Shown piece after piece: positions 61,072-64,000 of a DNA stretch of 64,000 nt. A model generated the notes under the pieces. That model was given only the letters and a program-made list of their open reading frames with translations. It was not told where the DNA came from and did no database searches. The stretch is from positions 1 to 64,000 of the forward strand of contig NZ_FPEH01000011.1 in the NCBI RefSeq assembly GCF_900117425.1. Reading direction: 5' to 3'. Source of the stretch: Novosphingobium sp. NDB2Meth1 (GTDB taxonomy: Bacteria > Pseudomonadota > Alphaproteobacteria > Sphingomonadales > Sphingomonadaceae). The translations under genes and the position numbers were made by a program. Position 1 is the first letter of the stretch. Each line of letters starts with the position of its first letter.

Positions 61072-64000
61072 ATGCCTACGACGATCAACGGTACGGTGAT
61101 TCTGGATGAAGCCGCTTCGAACCTGCAGGGGGTAACCTCGCCCACGGCAACCAACGATGTCGTTCTGGTTCGGCTGGGCAATGTCAGTTCCGCATTCAGC
61201 GGTTCAAGCGCCGGGGCCGAGAGCGTCGCGTTCGAGAACGGCAAGGTCTACTCGACCAACATCAACGCCAACACGGTCGTGATCTCGCAGATCACCGACA
61301 ATGCCAATGCCCCCGCCTCGATCGCCACTGTCGGCGCGATTTCGCTGACGGGCCTGACGGGCTACCGCACGGGCGGCGTCAACAGCGTGGCCGTCAAGAA
61401 CGGCGTCATCGCGGTCGCCTATGAAAACGCCGTGCAGACCGAGGGTGGCTACATCGCGCTGTTCAATGCGTCCGACAACTCGCTGATCAAGACCATCCAG
61501 GTCGGCGTGCTGCCCGATCAGGTGACCTTCACGCCCGATGGCAGCAAGATCCTCGTCGCCAACGAAGCCGAGCGGCTATCATCAACCTCCAACCCCACCG
61601 GTTCGATCAGCATCATCGATCTGAGCACCGGCGCGGCCAATGCCAGCGTCGTCAACACGATCAGCTTCGACCATCTGAACGGCAGCGAAACCACGCTGCG
61701 TTCGCAGGGGCTCAACATTCTTGCCGGGCAGACCGCCGCTGCGGACATCGAGCCTGAATACATCACCGTCTCGCCCGATGGCACGCGCGCCTATGTGACG
61801 CTGCAGGAAGTCAACGGCGTCGCGGTGATCGACCTCACCGATCCGACCGCCACCAAGCCCATCGCGATCCAGCCGCTCGGCTATGTCGACTGGAGCCTTT
61901 CGGGCAACAAGATCGACACCAGCGACCGCGACGGGGCTGGCGGCACGGCCTCGATCAACCTGCGCAACTGGACCGGCCTGCGCGGATTGCTGCAGCCCGA
62001 TGCGATCGCCTCGTTCACGGTCGGCGGCTCCACCTACTTCGTCACCGCCAACGAAGGCGACGCGCGCGTTCCCGATGCGCTCACCGACTCGCTGCGGCTG
62101 AGCAGCGCGTCCTACGTGCTCGACCCGACCGCCTTCCCCAATGCCGCGACGCTCAAGCAGGACGCCAACCTCGGCCGTCTCAACGTGCTGTCGGGCATCG
62201 GCGACACCGACAACGACGGCGACTACGACGTGATCTACACGCTCGGCGGACGCGGCATCTCGATCTTCCGCCAGAACGCCGATGGCACGATCACCAAAGT
62301 GCGCGAGACCGGCGGCGAGTTCGAGGCGATCACCTCCGCGCTGGGCAACAACGGCGTCCCGGCCTTCAACAGCAACCAGAGCGTCGCAGGCTCTTCGTTC
62401 GACACGCGTTCGGACGACAAGGGCCCCGAGCCCGAAGGCGTCACCATCGGCGTCATCAATGGCCGCACCTATGCCTTCGTCGGGCTCGAGCGCGTCGGCG
62501 GCATGATGGTCTATGACGTGACCGATCCCGCCAACGCCTCGTTCGTCGGCTATCAGAAGGAAGCCCCGACCGACCTCGGGCCGGAAGTCCAGACGTTCAT
62601 CTCGGCGGCCGACAGCCCGACGGGTCAGGCGCTGCTCGTCAGCGGCAATGAAATCTCCAACACCGTCACGCTCTATTCGGTGCAGACCCAGAGCGAGGGC
62701 GACGACACCATCAACGGCGGCAACGACGCCGACACCTTCAACGGCCGCGGCGGCAACGACACGATCAAGGGCTTCGGCGGGAACGATACGCTGAACGGCG
62801 GCGCCGGCAATGACCTGCTGATCGGCGGTGCGGGCAACGACACCATCGACGGCGGCGCCGACAACGACACCGCAGGCTTCTCGGGCGCGATCACCGACTA
62901 CACGATCACCCGCTCCAGCGGCACGATCACCGTGGTCGATACCCGCGCGACCTCGCCGGACGGCACCGACACGCTGACCAATGTCGAGACCTTCTCGTTC
63001 AGCGGCGGCACCGTCAGCGTCGCGGCCTATTTCAACAATGCCCCGCAGATCACCTCGAATGGCGGCGGTGACACTGCAGCGATCTCGGTCGCGGAAAACA
63101 CGACGACTGTCACCACCGTGCAGGCGAGCGATGCGGATGCGGGCACGACGCTGGTCTACAGCCTCAGCGGCACCGATGCCGCGCTGTTCGACATCGACGC
63201 GTCCACGGGCGCGGTGACGTTCAAGAACGCGCCGAACTTCGAGGCGCCGACCGATGCGGGCGGCAACAATGTCTATGACGTGGTGGTGACGGCCAGTGAC
63301 GGCATTGCCAGCGACAGCCAGTCGTTCGCGATCACGGTGACCAACGTGGTCGAGCGCTACACGCTGCAGCTGCTGCACCTCTCCGATGGCGAGGCAGGCA
63401 CGCTCGCGCCCGAGACGGCGCCCTTCCTTGCCGCGCTCGCCGACCGGTTCGAGGACCAGTACGCCAACTCGATCACGCTGGCGGGCGGCGACACCTTCCT
63501 GCCGGGGCCGTTCCTCGCGGCGGGCACCGATCCCTCGCTGATCTCTGTGATCAACCGCGTGACGGGTTCGACCATCTCCACCGCCCCGGGCACGACCCCG
63601 GCGCCGGGTGTTGTCGATACCGCAATCCACAACCTCATCGGGGTCGAGGCAACCGGCATCGGCAACCACGAGTGGGATCTGGGGTCCAACGTCTATCTGT
63701 CCTCGATCGCGCCCGGCGGCGGCTGGGTCGGCGCCAACTATGCGTCGATTTCGGCGAACCTGGTGCTGAACCCGGCCGGCTTCACCGCCGATCCGCTCAA
63801 CGCGCGCTTCACGCAGACCGTGGGCACCGGTGTGCTGGCCAACGAAGAGGCGCAGGACCTCAAGGGCCGGATCGCGCCTTCGGCGGTGATCAACGAAGGT
63901 GGCCAGACGATCGGTCTGGTCGGCGTGACCACGCAGATCCTTGAATCGATCTCTTCGCCCACGGGTGCCGAGATCCTCGGCTTCCCGTTCGGCCCCGGTG
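61072..64000 (+). CDS. Large RTX exoprotein with choice-of-anchor and phosphoesterase domains (3' end outside window)
   Basis: ATG 61072 follows GGAG and the frame stays open to the window end (976 residues visible). Residues 1-~540 form the beta-propeller-like region of choice-of-anchor I proteins (VAFENGKVYSTN, GVLPDQVTFTPDGSKILVANEAE, PEYITVSPDGTRAYVTLQE). About 545-600 are RTX calcium-binding repeats (NGRGGNDTIKGFGGNDTLNGGAGNDLL). About 660-760 is a cadherin-like repeat (SVAENTTTVTTVQASDADAG). From ~763 there is a 5'-nucleotidase/calcineurin-like phosphoesterase (LQLLHLSDGEAG, LAGGDTFLPGP, TGIGNHEWDLG). No Sec signal is seen. Secretion by a type I system through a C-terminal signal is likely. 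A long open frame on the other strand is a high-GC shadow. Confidence 0.88.
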   Translation, partial: MPTTINGTVILDEAASNLQGVTSPTATNDVVLVRLGNVSSAFSGSSAGAESVAFENGKVYSTNINANTVVISQITDNANAPASIATVGAISLTGLTGYRTGGVNSVAVKNGVIAVAYENAVQTEGGYIALFNASDNSLIKTIQVGVLPDQVTFTPDGSKILVANEAERLSSTSNPTGSISIIDLSTGAANASVVNTISFDHLNGSETTLRSQGLNILAGQTAAADIEPEYITVSPDGTRAYVTLQEVNGVAVIDLTDPTATKPIAIQPLGYVDWSLSGNKIDTSDRDGAGGTASINLRNWTGLRGLLQPDAIASFTVGGSTYFVTANEGDARVPDALTDSLRLSSASYVLDPTAFPNAATLKQDANLGRLNVLSGIGDTDNDGDYDVIYTLGGRGISIFRQNADGTITKVRETGGEFEAITSALGNNGVPAFNSNQSVAGSSFDTRSDDKGPEPEGVTIGVINGRTYAFVGLERVGGMMVYDVTDPANASFVGYQKEAPTDLGPEVQTFISAADSPTGQALLVSGNEISNTVTLYSVQTQSEGDDTINGGNDADTFNGRGGNDTIKGFGGNDTLNGGAGNDLLIGGAGNDTIDGGADNDTAGFSGAITDYTITRSSGTITVVDTRATSPDGTDTLTNVETFSFSGGTVSVAAYFNNAPQITSNGGGDTAAISVAENTTTVTTVQASDADAGTTLVYSLSGTDAALFDIDASTGAVTFKNAPNFEAPTDAGGNNVYDVVVTASDGIASDSQSFAITVTNVVERYTLQLLHLSDGEAGTLAPETAPFLAALADRFEDQYANSITLAGGDTFLPGPFLAAGTDPSLISVINRVTGSTISTAPGTTPAPGVVDTAIHNLIGVEATGIGNHEWDLGSNVYLSSIAPGGGWVGANYASISANLVLNPAGFTADPLNARFTQTVGTGVLANEEAQDLKGRIAPSAVINEGGQTIGLVGVTTQILESISSPTGAEILGFPFGPG

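Noticed and set aside
62701..62880. Short tandem repeats resembling a repeat array
   Set aside because: They are the codons of RTX glycine-rich nonapeptides. The repeat is at protein level, not a CRISPR or DNA satellite.
61582..63669. A 695-codon open frame on the minus strand inside the exoprotein gene
   Set aside because: It is rich in R, G, D and A with no domain, and is the antisense shadow of the high-GC plus-strand gene, whose frame has clear RTX, cadherin and phosphoesterase motifs.
1..64000. CRISPR arrays
   Set aside because: No series of equally spaced direct repeats with variable spacers was seen on reading through; the only ordered DNA repeats are the iterons, oriT repeats and the short 9-bp units.

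Overview
The window is high-GC alphaproteobacterial DNA, most likely from a sphingomonad (Sphingomonadales). The evidence is codon use together with a characteristic gene set: strawberry-notch protein, Toprim protein, DUF2493, DUF736, DUF2285, an RPA-type RepA, DUF2840, a relaxase/DUF3363 protein, TraG, CopG, TrbBCDEJKLFGI and DUF2274. Positions 1 to about 58,720 are the right-hand part of an integrative and conjugative element (ICE). The element ends at the 3' half of a tRNA-Lys(CUU) gene (58679-58723) beside a P4-type tyrosine integrase. Its other end lies to the left of the window. Positions 58,724-64,000 are chromosomal flank.

Layout. 1-4208: DNA-processing genes (partial strawberry-notch protein, Toprim, DUF2493). 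4357-6547: an AT-richer three-gene RiPP cassette on the minus strand, with a 71-residue precursor ending in tandem aromatic-X-X triads, a radical SAM/SPASM maturase and a 2OG-Fe(II) oxygenase. 6928-13167: small ICE genes (two DUF736 proteins, XRE and MerR-like regulators, DUF2285 proteins, one of them frameshifted), RepA followed by iterons and a DnaA-like box, DUF2840 and an S26 peptidase. 13171-19557: lytic transglycosylase, candidate oriT, relaxase, Xre/RES toxin-antitoxin pair, TraG and CopG. 19627-34142: a defence island inserted between copG and trbB. It holds a frameshifted type IIG restriction-modification enzyme, a caspase-like protease, a PD-(D/E)XK protein, a NucS-like nuclease, a DUF3800 protein and an XRE/methylase/nuclease operon. 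34416-43945: the trb mating-pair operon and DUF2274. 43933-57140: stress and redox cargo (LysR, three AraC regulators, cytochrome P460, SPW protein, two AhpD-like genes, a UDG, cytochrome c, ferritin-like and NTF2-like proteins), an IS66 element with an 8-bp target duplication, and a toxin-antitoxin-like gene pair. 57294-58723: integrase and attachment site. 58944-64000: VOC protein, nitrilase, and the start of a large RTX/phosphoesterase exoprotein.

Together these genes form a self-transmissible element with a P-type (Trb) type IV secretion system, its own replication origin and relaxase. Its cargo sits in at least three places: the RiPP cassette, the traG-trbB gap, and the region between trb and the integrase. 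The most unusual items are the RiPP cassette, a pair of related leader sequences with covarying stems (3114-3200 and 8085-8164), the caspase/nuclease island, and the small gene pair at 56371-57140 with its palindromic promoter. No searches were run. Family names come from recognition of motifs and context.
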